From assembly GCA_900176545.1 (NCBI GenBank), contig FWXP01000003.1, positions 329,528 to 393,527 of the forward strand: a stretch of 64,000 nucleotides of DNA. The letters run 5' to 3'. Below the pieces are notes generated by a model that did not search any database, was not told the DNA's origin, and was given only the letters and a program-made list of their open reading frames with translations. Of the stretch, positions 53,457-61,905 are shown one piece after another; positions within the stretch are counted from its first letter, which is position 1, and every line of letters begins with the position of its first letter. Source of the DNA: Oscillospiraceae bacterium. Lineage in GTDB: Bacteria > Bacillota > Clostridia > Saccharofermentanales > Saccharofermentanaceae. The position numbers and the translations under genes are program-made.

Positions 53457-53489
53457 GGAGTCGTTCCCGAATAAGGAACGGCTCCTTTT
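53457..53489 (+). terminator. Terminator of sepF
   Basis: An 11-bp stem (53457-53467 with 53475-53485, one G-T pair), a 7-base loop and four Ts. Confidence 0.85.
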
Positions 53490-53551
53490 ATATTTCAAAA
53501 AGATTCGGGATTTTGTTATAATCAAGATACCAAATACGAAGGAGCGGTCGT

Positions 53552-54172
53552 ATGAAAGGTTCTGATAGAGACTTTGTTTTTAATTCCCTTATCAAGATCT
53601 CTGAGTTGCTTCTCAAGGAGTGTGAGTCGCTTGCTGAGATAATCGACTACACCGAAGATGCACCGAACGTGGTCAAGCGTGTTATTGCTCACGAGGAAGA
53701 AGCAGATGATACTCTTCGTGAACTGAATTTCTATTTTGGTGAGAAGATGCTCATGGAAGACAGTGAGGCAAGATCCGTATATCTGATCATAGAGGCCGTG
53801 GAGCTCTGTACAGATCAGCTTGAAGAGCTCGCCAGGGATTTTATCAGATACAATATCACGGCAGTAAGGGATAACTGTGTTACTTCCATCCTTGATTTTG
53901 AAAGAGCTGCCAAGAAGACGTGCGACCTTGTATTTAAGCTTCGTGACAAGGATAAGATAAATTCTCCTTATAAGGATATAATCGAGCTCGACCAGTTCAA
54001 GATGGAAGCCAAGAAGCTCTTCGACGTTAATATGAACAAGCTCTTCAGTCATGAGAAGGATCCAATAGAGATAATGAAGTGGGAGCGTATATATCGTTCT
54101 ATATATGCCGTATTCGAGGCTTATGAGCAGGTATCGATAACTTGTGCCAAGTATAATCTCGCTTGGCAGTAA
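53552..54172 (+). CDS. DUF47-family (PhoU-like) protein
   Basis: A 206-residue all-helical protein of the DUF47/PhoU-like family, often found with PiT-type phosphate transporters, where it regulates transport. The family acidic metal-binding patches are recognisable (AHEEEADDTLREL and EAVELCTDQLEELA). No transporter gene is adjacent in this window. GTTATAAT and GAAGGAG precede the ATG; a strong terminator follows. Confidence 0.82.
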   Translation: MKGSDRDFVFNSLIKISELLLKECESLAEIIDYTEDAPNVVKRVIAHEEEADDTLRELNFYFGEKMLMEDSEARSVYLIIEAVELCTDQLEELARDFIRYNITAVRDNCVTSILDFERAAKKTCDLVFKLRDKDKINSPYKDIIELDQFKMEAKKLFDVNMNKLFSHEKDPIEIMKWERIYRSIYAVFEAYEQVSITCAKYNLAWQ

Positions 54173-54202
54173 AAGACTTCTATAGTGTAATACGAACTGA
54201 TA

Positions 54203-54225
54203 AAGACGGGTATTTCCCGTCTTTT
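54203..54225 (+). terminator. Terminator of the DUF47 gene
   Basis: An 8-bp stem AAGACGGG/CCCGTCTT, a 5-base loop and Ts. Confidence 0.85.
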
Positions 54226-54245
54226 CTTATGAGCGAAAAAACACA

Positions 54246-54305
54246 TTGACAGCAATACGATGTAGGAATATTATATGAGCAGATGAACATATGAATAATT
54301 GTTCA
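54246..54305 (+). promoter_or_regulatory. Promoter and probable operator of the metal efflux operon
   Basis: TTGACA at 54246-54251, 17 bases, and TATTAT at 54269-54274. Just downstream TGAACA (54284-54289) and TGTTCA (54300-54305) form an inverted repeat in an AT-rich frame, like ArsR/SmtB operators. The ArsR-type protein encoded next would bind here and release DNA on metal binding. Confidence 0.7.
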
Positions 54306-54322
54306 AGTGAAGGAGAGACGAT

Positions 54323-54661
54323 ATGCATGACCATAACGACATACTGAAGAAAGTCAAGAATGAACTTCCCGATGATGAGCTCCTGTGTGATCTTGCAGAC
54401 CTTTATAAGATATTCGGTGATACAACAAGGATCAAGATCATGTATGCGCTCTTTGAGGAGGAGCTCTGCGTATGCGCCATTGCAGACCTTCTCGGAATGA
54501 CACAGTCTGCTATCTCGCATCAGCTCAAGATCTTGAAGGATGCGGATCTTGTAGCTAACAGACGTGAGGGTAAGACCATCTACTACCATTTATCCGATGA
54601 TCACGTAAGGAGCATCATAGCCCAGGGATTCGATCACCTGACAGAAGAACATGAAGACTAA
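54323..54661 (+). CDS. ArsR/SmtB-family metal-responsive repressor
   Basis: A 112-residue winged-helix repressor. The DNA-recognition helix is in MTQSAISHQLKILKDADLV. C49 and C51 in ELCVC lie at the alpha-3 metal site of CadC/SmtB relatives, and the histidine/acid-rich end (DDHVRSII...HLTEEHED) fits an alpha-5 site. It heads an operon with a small HMA protein and a P-type ATPase; zinc or cadmium is the likely signal. Confidence 0.92.
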   Translation: MHDHNDILKKVKNELPDDELLCDLADLYKIFGDTTRIKIMYALFEEELCVCAIADLLGMTQSAISHQLKILKDADLVANRREGKTIYYHLSDDHVRSIIAQGFDHLTEEHED

Positions 54662-54683
54662 TAATATATAAGGAGATATAAAC

Positions 54684-54902
54684 ATGAAGAAGACATTTGA
54701 ATTAGAAGATCTGGATTGCGCTCATTGCGCTCAGAAGATGCAGGATGCTATCGCTAAGATCGAAGGTGTAGACAGCGTATCAGTCAATTTCCTTGCCCAG
54801 AAGATGACACTGGAAGCGGCTGACGACAAGTTCGACTCGATCTTAAAGGAAGCGATCAAGACTATCGCAAAAGTTGAACCCGACTGTCAGGTCATCCTGT
54901 GA
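54684..54902 (+). CDS. Heavy-metal-associated (HMA) domain protein
   Basis: A 72-residue metal-binding protein with the C-x2-C motif CAHC in EDLDCAHCAQKM. It probably carries a metal ion to the P-type ATPase encoded next, which itself lacks an N-terminal HMA domain. It looks like that domain has split off as a free protein. An AAGGAGA ribosome site precedes it. Confidence 0.9.
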   Translation: MKKTFELEDLDCAHCAQKMQDAIAKIEGVDSVSVNFLAQKMTLEAADDKFDSILKEAIKTIAKVEPDCQVIL

Positions 54903-54962
54903 TCGAACGAAGCCGGAGTCATCCGGCTTTTGTATTGTAAGAAGTAAAAGAAGGTATTGGAA

Positions 54963-56840
54963 ATGAAGTATAAGCTCACTCGTAAACAGAAGAAGACATT
55001 GAAGAGGATCCTTGTAGCATTCGCTCTTCTTGTCGTAGTTGCGATCATCACACATGTTTTTGAGATCGAAGGCATCCTGAAGCTTATACTCTTTCTCATA
55101 CCTTATATTATCGTCGGATACGATGTATTAAGGACTGCATTCATCAATATCATCCACGGCCAGGTATTCGACGAGAAATTCCTTATGACAGTTGCTACAT
55201 TGGGCGCTGTCTTAACAGGTGAATATCCTGAAGCTACTGCGGTCATGCTCTTCTATCAGGTCGGAGAGCTCTTCCAGAGTATTGCAGTAGGAAAGAGCAG
55301 AAAGTCTATAGCTAAGCTCATGGACATAAGGCCTGACTACGCTGTAGTAGTCCGTGACGGAGAAGAAAAGACCGTTTCTCCTGAAGAAGTTTTGGTAGGA
55401 GAGACTATCGTTATCAAGCCGGGAGAGAAGATCCCTCTGGACGGTAACATCCTCGAAGGTTCTACTTCAGTAAATACCGCTGCATTGACGGGAGAGAGCG
55501 TTCCGGTTGATATGGCATGCGGCGATAAGGTCATAAGCGGAAGCTTGAATCTTACAGGCGTTATCAAGGTACAGACTACAAACAGCTTCGGTCAGAGTAC
55601 GGTATCGAAGATATTAGAACTCGTTGAGAATGCTTCCGAGAAGAAGGCTAAGGTCGAGGGATTCATCACAAGATTTGCAAGGTGGTATACACCTGCTGTA
55701 GTAATAAGTGCACTTGCTCTTGCAATACTGCCTCCGCTCTTTACGGGTATATCAGATTGGGATACATGGGTACTCTGGATCAAAAGAGCACTTGTATTCC
55801 TCGTAGTATCCTGCCCCTGTGCTCTTGTAGTATCAGTACCGCTGTCATTCTTCGGCGGTATAGGAGGAGCTTCAAAGGAAGGTATCCTTATAAAGGGTGC
55901 TAACAGCCTCGAAGCTCTGTCCAAGATAGATACTGTAGTCTTGGATAAGACAGGTACGCTTACGAAAGGAACTTTCGTCGTAGATGATATCCATCCGAAC
56001 TGTATCACGAGCGATGAGCTCTTAGATATCGCAGCAGCAGCAGAGAGCTATTCAAGCCACCCTGTAGCAGAGTCTATCATCAATGCGCATAAGGGACATA
56101 TTGAGCGCTCCAGGATAGGCGAAGTAGAGGAGATAGCAGGTAAGGGTGTTAAGGCGGAAGTAGACGGTAAGACGTACTATGTCGGTAACGGCGCACTCAT
56201 GGATATGGTAGGGGCCGAATGGCACGATTGCCATCTTACCGGAACTATAATCCATGTCGCATGTGAGGGGACTTACTTAGGACATATCATCATCAATGAC
56301 GAGATCAAGAGTGACGCTGCTTCAGCCATAAAGGATCTTCGTTCTCTCGGTATAAAGAAGACAGTGATGCTCACGGGAGATAAGGAGAAGGTTGCTGCCA
56401 AGATCGCTAAGGAGACTTTCGTCGATGAATACCATGCAGAGCTTCTTCCTTCAGAGAAGGTGGATCAGCTCGAACTTCTTCTTGACGGTAAGAGCAAGGT
56501 GGCATTTGTCGGAGACGGTATAAACGATGCTCCTGTTCTTACAAGAGCTGACGTAGGTATAGCCATGGGTGCTATGGGAAGTGATGCCGCGATAGAGTCA
56601 GCTGACGTAGTCCTTATGGATGATAAGCCGTCCAAGATTGCAAAGGCCGTTCGCATATCGCGTAAGACAATGAACATCGTATGGCAGAATATCATCTTCT
56701 CCCTTGGTGTAAAGGGTATCATCCTTATCCTCGGTGCGCTGGGTATCGCTAACATGTGGATAGCGGTATTCGGAGACGTCGGAGTGCTCGTTATTGCTAT
56801 CTTGAATTCAATGCGCGCCATGTTCAGAATGAAAGAGTAA
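54963..56840 (+). CDS. Heavy-metal P1B-type ATPase (Zn/Cd/Pb class)
   Basis: A 625-residue export pump. Motifs: TGES in the actuator, the CPC metal site (SCPCALVVSVPLSFFGG), phosphorylated D328 in DKTGT, the HP motif (SSHPVAES), and GDGIND. The CPC context fits the zinc/cadmium/lead class rather than copper. There is no N-terminal HMA domain; the separate HMA protein upstream may fill that role. ATG 54963 is preferred over TTG 54957. It ends the arsR-type operon. Confidence 0.93.
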   Translation: MKYKLTRKQKKTLKRILVAFALLVVVAIITHVFEIEGILKLILFLIPYIIVGYDVLRTAFINIIHGQVFDEKFLMTVATLGAVLTGEYPEATAVMLFYQVGELFQSIAVGKSRKSIAKLMDIRPDYAVVVRDGEEKTVSPEEVLVGETIVIKPGEKIPLDGNILEGSTSVNTAALTGESVPVDMACGDKVISGSLNLTGVIKVQTTNSFGQSTVSKILELVENASEKKAKVEGFITRFARWYTPAVVISALALAILPPLFTGISDWDTWVLWIKRALVFLVVSCPCALVVSVPLSFFGGIGGASKEGILIKGANSLEALSKIDTVVLDKTGTLTKGTFVVDDIHPNCITSDELLDIAAAAESYSSHPVAESIINAHKGHIERSRIGEVEEIAGKGVKAEVDGKTYYVGNGALMDMVGAEWHDCHLTGTIIHVACEGTYLGHIIINDEIKSDAASAIKDLRSLGIKKTVMLTGDKEKVAAKIAKETFVDEYHAELLPSEKVDQLELLLDGKSKVAFVGDGINDAPVLTRADVGIAMGAMGSDAAIESADVVLMDDKPSKIAKAVRISRKTMNIVWQNIIFSLGVKGIILILGALGIANMWIAVFGDVGVLVIAILNSMRAMFRMKE

Positions 56841-56910
56841 TGTAACCGAACTTGTGCTTCCTTTTCTCGTTTTATGGTAAAATCATAAAAGAGATTTTAC
56901 GGAGGCAAAA

Positions 56911-58011
56911 ATGGCAGACAATAAAGCGGTAGCAGAGAGATTCAAGGAGATATTGAAAGAACTGCCCGAAGATAAGCGTAAGGCACTCTATTCCAAGCTC
57001 AAGTCTCTTCCTGAAGATCAAAGACAAGGCTTTATGGAGACTGTCGTTAATAAGGCTTCCAAGGAGAAGTCTCCTTCTAAGGAGATAGTAAAGAAGCCTT
57101 CTGAGAAGAAAGCTCCTGCCCCCAAGAAGAGACTTAAGAAGAAGTATAGGAATATGCTCATATATGCTCTTATCGCCGTTATATTTGTCGGCGTCATAGG
57201 AGTAGAAGTGTATCGTAACAAAGATAAGTTCAAGAGCGTTACCACGCCAACGACTACTACTGCTTCATCGGCTGTAACCGAAGAGAGTACGGCCGTATCT
57301 TCCGAGACGACAGAAGCAGAGCCTACTCCCATTCCTACCCCTAGTCCCACACCTGCGCCGACACCTGTTCCTCTTGCAGAAGGTGCACCTGATCTTACCG
57401 GACTTGTCGTAGTGATAGATCCCGGACATCAGATGACTACGTCAGAAGAAGAGGAAGCGTGCGCTTCCTGGCTCAGCGTGGAAAAGCCCCGTTGTACCAG
57501 CGGTGCAGCAGGTGTTGTCACGGGAGTTACAGAATACGATCTAACCCTCTCATATGCTCAGGTCATGAAGTCTTATCTTGAACAGTGTGGGGCAACCGTA
57601 ATACTTACCAGAGATACTTCCGATATCGATCTTTCTAATCAGGAAAGAGCACAGATAGCAGTAGACAACAATGCCGATGTCTTTATCAGGCTTCATGCGG
57701 ATGCAGCTAACGACAGCATGGCTTCGGGGATCAGGATCTATGTTCCCGATTCCGGTTCATATACATCTTCATCCGTTTCGCAGGGCGATGCTTACGGTGC
57801 GCTTCTTTCCGAGTCTACGGGTCTTGCCTTCGATCAGACCAGGCAGACTTATCTCTATACAGGACTTAACTATGCCAATTCCATACCTTCGTTCCAGGTG
57901 AGCCTCGGATTCCTCTCCAATAGCGATGACGAAGCGATCCTTGTAACGGAAGATAATATGTTGGCAGTAGCACAGGCTACGTCGGAATTTTGTTTGGAAT
58001 TTAAGAATTAA
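56911..58011 (+). CDS. Membrane-anchored amidase_3-fold protein, active-site Glu replaced
   Basis: A 366-residue protein: basic cytoplasmic N-terminus, one membrane helix (~82-101), a Thr/Pro linker, and an N-acetylmuramoyl-L-alanine amidase (type 3) domain from ~163. Zinc ligands are kept: H173 (DPGH), E208 (TEYDL) and H262 (RLHAD). The catalytic glutamate of the late motif, normally VE-x-GF-x-SN, is replaced: S331 in QVSLGFLSN. It may be a peptidoglycan-binding or regulatory relative, or have reduced activity. ACGGAGG precedes the ATG. Confidence 0.85.
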   Translation: MADNKAVAERFKEILKELPEDKRKALYSKLKSLPEDQRQGFMETVVNKASKEKSPSKEIVKKPSEKKAPAPKKRLKKKYRNMLIYALIAVIFVGVIGVEVYRNKDKFKSVTTPTTTTASSAVTEESTAVSSETTEAEPTPIPTPSPTPAPTPVPLAEGAPDLTGLVVVIDPGHQMTTSEEEEACASWLSVEKPRCTSGAAGVVTGVTEYDLTLSYAQVMKSYLEQCGATVILTRDTSDIDLSNQERAQIAVDNNADVFIRLHADAANDSMASGIRIYVPDSGSYTSSSVSQGDAYGALLSESTGLAFDQTRQTYLYTGLNYANSIPSFQVSLGFLSNSDDEAILVTEDNMLAVAQATSEFCLEFKN

Positions 58012-58034
58012 TCTTATATCAGGAGGTTTTTGTT

Positions 58035-58499
58035 ATGGCTCGCGTAACTAACTTTTTCGGTGACAAGGATCACGAAGAGAACGAGTACACAAGTAATCCC
58101 GAACTGAAGGCTCTCATCAAGAGGATGGATAAGCTTGAGTTCACATGTCATGCGCTGTGGCTCATGCTCAACAAGAAGGGATATACTGATGCAGAGTTCG
58201 ACGAGGCTATGGCTGAAGCTGTAGAGCTCAGCAAGAGAAGAGATTACCATCTCTCCGGTATTAGATGCCCTTCTTGCGGTCAGAATGCCCAGCTGTACGA
58301 TTTCTTCAAGGTTAAGTGTATCTACTGCGGTGAGGAAGCCGTAATGCATCCTTACGAAGTATATAACATGCTTCCTGAAGAAACTCCCGCTCCTGCTGAT
58401 CCCGCTGCACAGGAAGAGCCTTATGCAGTGGCACCTGAACCTGCTCCTGCACCTGAGCCTTACGATATCAATAAGGATCTTAACTTCGACGATCTTTGA
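58035..58499 (+). CDS. Small zinc-ribbon protein of unknown function
   Basis: A 154-residue soluble protein. Residues ~1-70 are helical and charged; a four-cysteine ribbon follows (CPSCGQ and CIYCGE, ~77-100), then an Ala/Pro/Glu-rich tail ending DLNFDDL. AGGAGG precedes the ATG. It lies 23 bases after the amidase-like gene and just before tmRNA. No function assigned. Confidence 0.75.
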   Translation: MARVTNFFGDKDHEENEYTSNPELKALIKRMDKLEFTCHALWLMLNKKGYTDAEFDEAMAEAVELSKRRDYHLSGIRCPSCGQNAQLYDFFKVKCIYCGEEAVMHPYEVYNMLPEETPAPADPAAQEEPYAVAPEPAPAPEPYDINKDLNFDDL

Positions 58500-58520
58500 T
58501 CAACTTACGAACGATATACA

Positions 58521-58552
58521 GATATCGCATCGCATCAGCGCGGTGCGATATC
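58521..58552 (+). terminator. Hairpin after the zinc-ribbon gene
   Basis: A perfect 9-bp stem GATATCGCA/TGCGATATC with a 14-base loop, then TTGTATTG. A probable terminator, though Ts are few. Confidence 0.5.
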
Positions 58553-58602
58553 TTGTATTGACTTTATTCTGATTACGGAGTAATTTATATTATCACTCTT
58601 AT

Positions 58603-58977
58603 GGGGGTGTACTGGTTTCGACGGGGTTGTTGAGACCGGGAAAGCGGGTGGAGGATTCTCGTTGGCCTCCTTAAAAAACGGGAAATGCAAGTAATTGCAA
58701 ATGATACACAGCTCGTAGCTGCTTAATCTAGCTACCGTCTCGTCTCCTGATCTGCAGGGAGACAAGAGACGCAACTTGCAGACCTTACCTGTCAGAGGTT
58801 AAACAGGGAAACTTCATTCGGAAAGCTTTGACCGGATGTCGTATTCATGAAGCTACCGGACCTGCCGCCTGTCAGCGGGCTTCGCGGGAAGGGGAATACT
58901 TCAAACACTGACTGCACCCGGAGATGTCCCGGAGGAAATGATTTCGGACAGGAGTTCGATTCTCCTCACCTCCACCA
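58603..58977 (+). ncRNA. ssrA: tmRNA (ssrA)
   Basis: A 375-nt transfer-messenger RNA that rescues stalled ribosomes. The 5' end GGGGGTGTACTGGTTTCGACGG pairs with 3' CACCTCC before ACCA at the end (CCA encoded at 58975-58977). The T arm is GGAGTTCGATTCTCC. The tag frame starts at GCA 58697 and runs to TAA 58724-58726, encoding ANDTQLVAA after the tRNA-borne alanine. A terminator follows at 58988-59023. Its 3' end resembles the repeated pieces in the array downstream. Confidence 0.96.
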
Positions 58978-59037
58978 AAATCGACAGATACCGCTTGATC
59001 TGCAAGGGTCGGGCGGTATTTTTGTAATGGTATAATT
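58948..59037 (+). repeat. Repeat A: tmRNA 3' end, terminator and extended -10 promoter
   Basis: Founder copy of the array's repeat. It includes the T arm and acceptor end of ssrA, a terminator (ATACCGC 58988-58994 with GCGGTAT 59013-59019, five Ts), and TGGTATAAT ending at 59036. The last 61 bases (58977-59037) recur without change at 60765-60825. Confidence 0.85.
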
Positions 59038-59124
59038 GGATTGTCAGTAAGATAAATAAACAGGATAATAGACTAAGACAAATCGGAGTTTATCGGTGGA
59101 GAGAATGGAGGCTTTTGTAAATAG

Positions 59125-59679
59125 ATGATAAAACTTGAAACAGAACGATTATGCCTGCGTGACTATGTAGAAGCGGACTTTGAGGCATATTATAAATTAA
59201 AAACAGATGATCGGACGATGTACTATATGCAGGACATCAAGCTGGATAATCGCGAAACGGCTCGAGTCGAGTTTGAGGATTTGCTTTCTGACATGAAAAA
59301 TATCCATCGTAAGTATTATTTTTTTCATATGGAATTAAAAGACACTCACGAACAGGTTGGAAGCATAGGGTATACAGTAGTAGATGATACACCTGTAGGG
59401 AAAATAGTTCATCTTGGATACTTCACTTATCCTAAATTCTGGGGGAATGGATATACCTCTGAGGCTCTTAGTAAGGTTTTGGAATTTGCATTTACAAAGG
59501 ACAGTGTGTACAGAGTTACAACAGGTTGTCTTAAAGAAAATTTCGGCTCTGAAAGAGTTATGCAGAAGAACAGAATGATAAAAGAAGCAGAACATGTTGA
59601 TTATGAATGGCATGATGGTCATATGAAAACGCGTTTGGAATACAGACTTCTGAAAAATGAATGGGAACAGTTTGGTTAG
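59125..59679 (+). CDS. GNAT-family N-acetyltransferase (RimJ-like)
   Basis: A 184-residue acetyltransferase that transfers acetyl from acetyl-CoA to an amine. The acetyl-CoA loop region reads HLGYFTYPKFWGNGYTSEALSKVLEFAF, close to the R/Q-x2-G-x-G/A pattern. ETERLCLRDYVEADFE at the N-terminus is typical of the RimJ/RimL group. The target is unknown. The gene is richer in A/T than the core genes to its left, and follows the tmRNA repeat, so it is probably acquired. Confidence 0.88.
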   Translation: MIKLETERLCLRDYVEADFEAYYKLKTDDRTMYYMQDIKLDNRETARVEFEDLLSDMKNIHRKYYFFHMELKDTHEQVGSIGYTVVDDTPVGKIVHLGYFTYPKFWGNGYTSEALSKVLEFAFTKDSVYRVTTGCLKENFGSERVMQKNRMIKEAEHVDYEWHDGHMKTRLEYRLLKNEWEQFG

Positions 59680-59768
59680 CATGTCAGCAGAGATAAATCG
59701 GGATTTATCTTAGAGATAATTGATGGACGAGAATTACCAGAATATATGACAATGAATAAGGGGAAGAT

Positions 59769-60635
59769 ATGTGGCTGATCATGGCGGCTTTGTCCGCGCT
59801 CTTTGCCGGACTTACGGCGATACTTGCGAAATGCGGGATCAAAAAGACTGATTCAGACGTGGCGACTGCTCTGCGGACGGTCGTTGTACTCCTTTTTGCC
59901 TGGATCATGGTGTTTATCGTTGGCTCTGCTGGAACGATCACGGAAATATCGGCAAAATCTATCATCTTCTTAATTCTGTCCGGCTTTGCGACAGGAGCCT
60001 CGTGGATCTGCTATTTTAAAGCCCTGTCCGTCGGCGATGTGAACAAGGTCGTTCCCGTCGATAAATCCAGCACGGTTCTGACAGTGCTTATCGCAATCAT
60101 CCTTTTCAGTGAGACAGAACATCTGGCGGTCAAGCTGATCGGTACTGCACTTCTTGCGGCAGGCGTGTTTCTGATGATCGAAAAGAAGAAAACTGAAACA
60201 AAGGACACAAAGCGCACGTGGCTGCCCTACGCGATCGGTTCCGCTGATTTTGCTGCCCTGACCTCTATTCTGGGAAAGATCGGCATAACGGATGTAGAAT
60301 CAAATCTCGGGACGGCGATCCGTACTGGTGTTGTTCTTATTATGGCTTGGCTGATCGTCTTCGTTAAAGGCAAAGGTGCTGAACTGAAAAATACTGATTC
60401 AAAAGAACTTGTATTCATAGCTCTGTCCGGGATTGCCACAGGCGCATCATGGCTCTGTTACTATTACTCCATACAGAACGGCGTCGTCAGCGTTGTCGTA
60501 CCGATCGATAAGCTCAGCATTATCGTTTCCGTCGCTTTTTCCTATTTCGTATTCAAAGAAAAGTTGAGCAGAAAGGCGCTTGCCGGGTTGATTCTGATTG
60601 TTGTCGGCACTTTGGCGATGGCGATCTGGGCATAG
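59769..60635 (+). CDS. EamA-family transporter
   Basis: A 288-residue ten-helix membrane protein with two clearly related EamA halves: both contain G-x-A-T-G-A-S-W-x-C-Y followed by a pattern ending VV-P-x-D-K. Such carriers often export small molecules. Its codon use, richer in G/C-ending Leu and Ile codons, differs from the GNAT gene beside it, so the two may have come from different sources. AGGGGAAG precedes the ATG. Confidence 0.9.
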   Translation: MWLIMAALSALFAGLTAILAKCGIKKTDSDVATALRTVVVLLFAWIMVFIVGSAGTITEISAKSIIFLILSGFATGASWICYFKALSVGDVNKVVPVDKSSTVLTVLIAIILFSETEHLAVKLIGTALLAAGVFLMIEKKKTETKDTKRTWLPYAIGSADFAALTSILGKIGITDVESNLGTAIRTGVVLIMAWLIVFVKGKGAELKNTDSKELVFIALSGIATGASWLCYYYSIQNGVVSVVVPIDKLSIIVSVAFSYFVFKEKLSRKALAGLILIVVGTLAMAIWA

Positions 60636-60735
60636 GAAACAAATAACGGCAAATTCTAATTTGTAGGAATGATGTGATGATTATATCCTGAACATACCTT
60701 ACAGAGACAGTCGTTCGATTCCGCATACATTGGCT

Positions 60736-60825
60736 TTTTTCAGCTTTTTTGCACGGTACAGACAAAAATCGACAGATACCGCTTGATCTGCAAGGGTCGG
60801 GCGGTATTTTTGTAATGGTATAATT
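60736..60825 (+). repeat. Repeat B: terminator and promoter copy
   Basis: Contains the 61-base stretch identical to repeat A (60765-60825) with its terminator and TGGTATAAT. Just before it, 60736-60765 is a 30-base stretch identical to 62741-62770 in repeat D. The tmRNA-like T arm is degenerate here (GTTCGATTCC near 60713-60722). Confidence 0.8.
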
Positions 60826-60868
60826 AAAGAGCTATCAACAAGAAACACGACTAACACAGAGAATAACA

Positions 60869-61591
60869 ATGAGAAATATAAGGGAAATCTTTGCACGCGC
60901 AGTCATACTGCAATGTTTTGATGATAGGATTGTCTTAGAAATGAACTGGGGTGAATCTACCAGACCAATTAAGAAACGTGAGTATGAGAGAATCCTAATT
61001 CTTAACTGGCTTGACGATAAAGGCTATGATTCATATATGACGGAGGAAGAAAGAGCCTTTTTTGAATTGCCTGTGGGGGAAAAGAACTATAAGAAGAATG
61101 AACTTGAAATGATGGATGTTCGCTGCAAGGCAATGGATATCATTCTTTGGGCGTTGCAGATTGCAGAACTACCTGATTTATCTCGATTTGCAGTAAATGA
61201 CAATCATAAACTGTTAAACATCTGCCGTAAGCACGAGTTTTTATCAGAAGTTGATAAGTGTAGCATAAGGCCTACAGATGAGCTCAGTTCTCAAAAAGAT
61301 ATTGAGTTTTTGTGGAACTGGAGAATGAATCAGTTAGATATCCGGGCTACCCAAGGAGCTAATCATAGTATTATCGATATGATCGAATCAGAATTTGGTG
61401 AGCGATATCAAGAGGCGCTTAAAAGCATAGAGCTCTACAAGCCTAAAATAAAGACCAGCTCCAGTGATTTTGTAACCTGCCATCTTGTTGTAAGAGAGCT
61501 GTATAAGTGGCAGATTCAGCTGCTAAAAGGTATAACATATTGGCGTTATCATGCGATAAGTTGGATGTTGGATGACGAAATGAAATGGTGA
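60869..61591 (+). CDS. DUF4272-like protein
   Basis: A 240-residue soluble protein. The N-terminal part has the pattern of DUF4272: RAVILQCFDDR, then NWLDDKGYDSYMTEEE, RCKAMDIILWALQIAELPDLS and a late RELYKWQIQLLKG...WRYHAISWML. The family's function is unknown. It is the only gene between repeats B and C. Ribosome site weak; a promoter is supplied by repeat B. AT-rich, probably acquired. Confidence 0.7.
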   Translation: MRNIREIFARAVILQCFDDRIVLEMNWGESTRPIKKREYERILILNWLDDKGYDSYMTEEERAFFELPVGEKNYKKNELEMMDVRCKAMDIILWALQIAELPDLSRFAVNDNHKLLNICRKHEFLSEVDKCSIRPTDELSSQKDIEFLWNWRMNQLDIRATQGANHSIIDMIESEFGERYQEALKSIELYKPKIKTSSSDFVTCHLVVRELYKWQIQLLKGITYWRYHAISWMLDDEMKW

Positions 61592-61669
61592 TAAGGTCTA
61601 TTTTTCAGGTAAAGTGATTAGGGTGTATTGAAACCATGGAAAATGAAATCCCGAATATAACCGACTACG

Positions 61670-61777
61670 ACGGGAGTTCGATTTTCCTCAGAATGGGGCA
61701 TGCATCTAAATTGGGTCACCACTACAAAAATCGACAGATACCGCTTGATCTGCATAGGTCGGGCGTATTTTGTCTAA
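61670..61777 (+). repeat. Repeat C: degenerate tmRNA-end/terminator copy
   Basis: T-arm-like GGGAGTTCGATTTTCC, then a ~28-base insert (AGAATGGGG...AAATTGGGT), an acceptor-like CACCACTAC, and a terminator copy with one base lost (GCGTATTTTG). The section 61673-61727 is nearly the same as 63475-63529 in repeat E. The promoter part is not kept here. Confidence 0.75.
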
Positions 61778-61804
61778 ATCATTGTAATCCGATTATGGGT
61801 GATG

Positions 61805-61895
61805 TATAATCACCTCAAGAAAGAAGCTTATTGCTTCTTGGGCTGGTCGCAAGACCCGGGTCCATCAAATGGCGGGTAAGACACCCGCTTTTTTT
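61805..61895 (+). ncRNA. Structured RNA with terminator upstream of the DUF3800 gene
   Basis: TATAAT at 61805-61810 starts a leader with three hairpins: AAGAAGC/GCTTCTT (61821-61839), GGTC-GCAA-GACC with a GNRA-type loop inside an outer GGG/TCC helix (61840-61863), and a strong terminator GCGGGT/ACCCGC with seven Ts (61872-61895), 10 bases before the DUF3800 ATG. Conserved RNAs upstream of DUF3800 genes have been described as a motif group; this may be one, or a relative. It could be an attenuator or a separate small RNA. Confidence 0.65.
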
Positions 61896-61905
61896 ATGAG
61901 GTCAC

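Noticed and set aside
58847..59035. Small open frame across the tmRNA 3' end
   Set aside because: It lies inside ssrA and the following terminator, so it is not coding.
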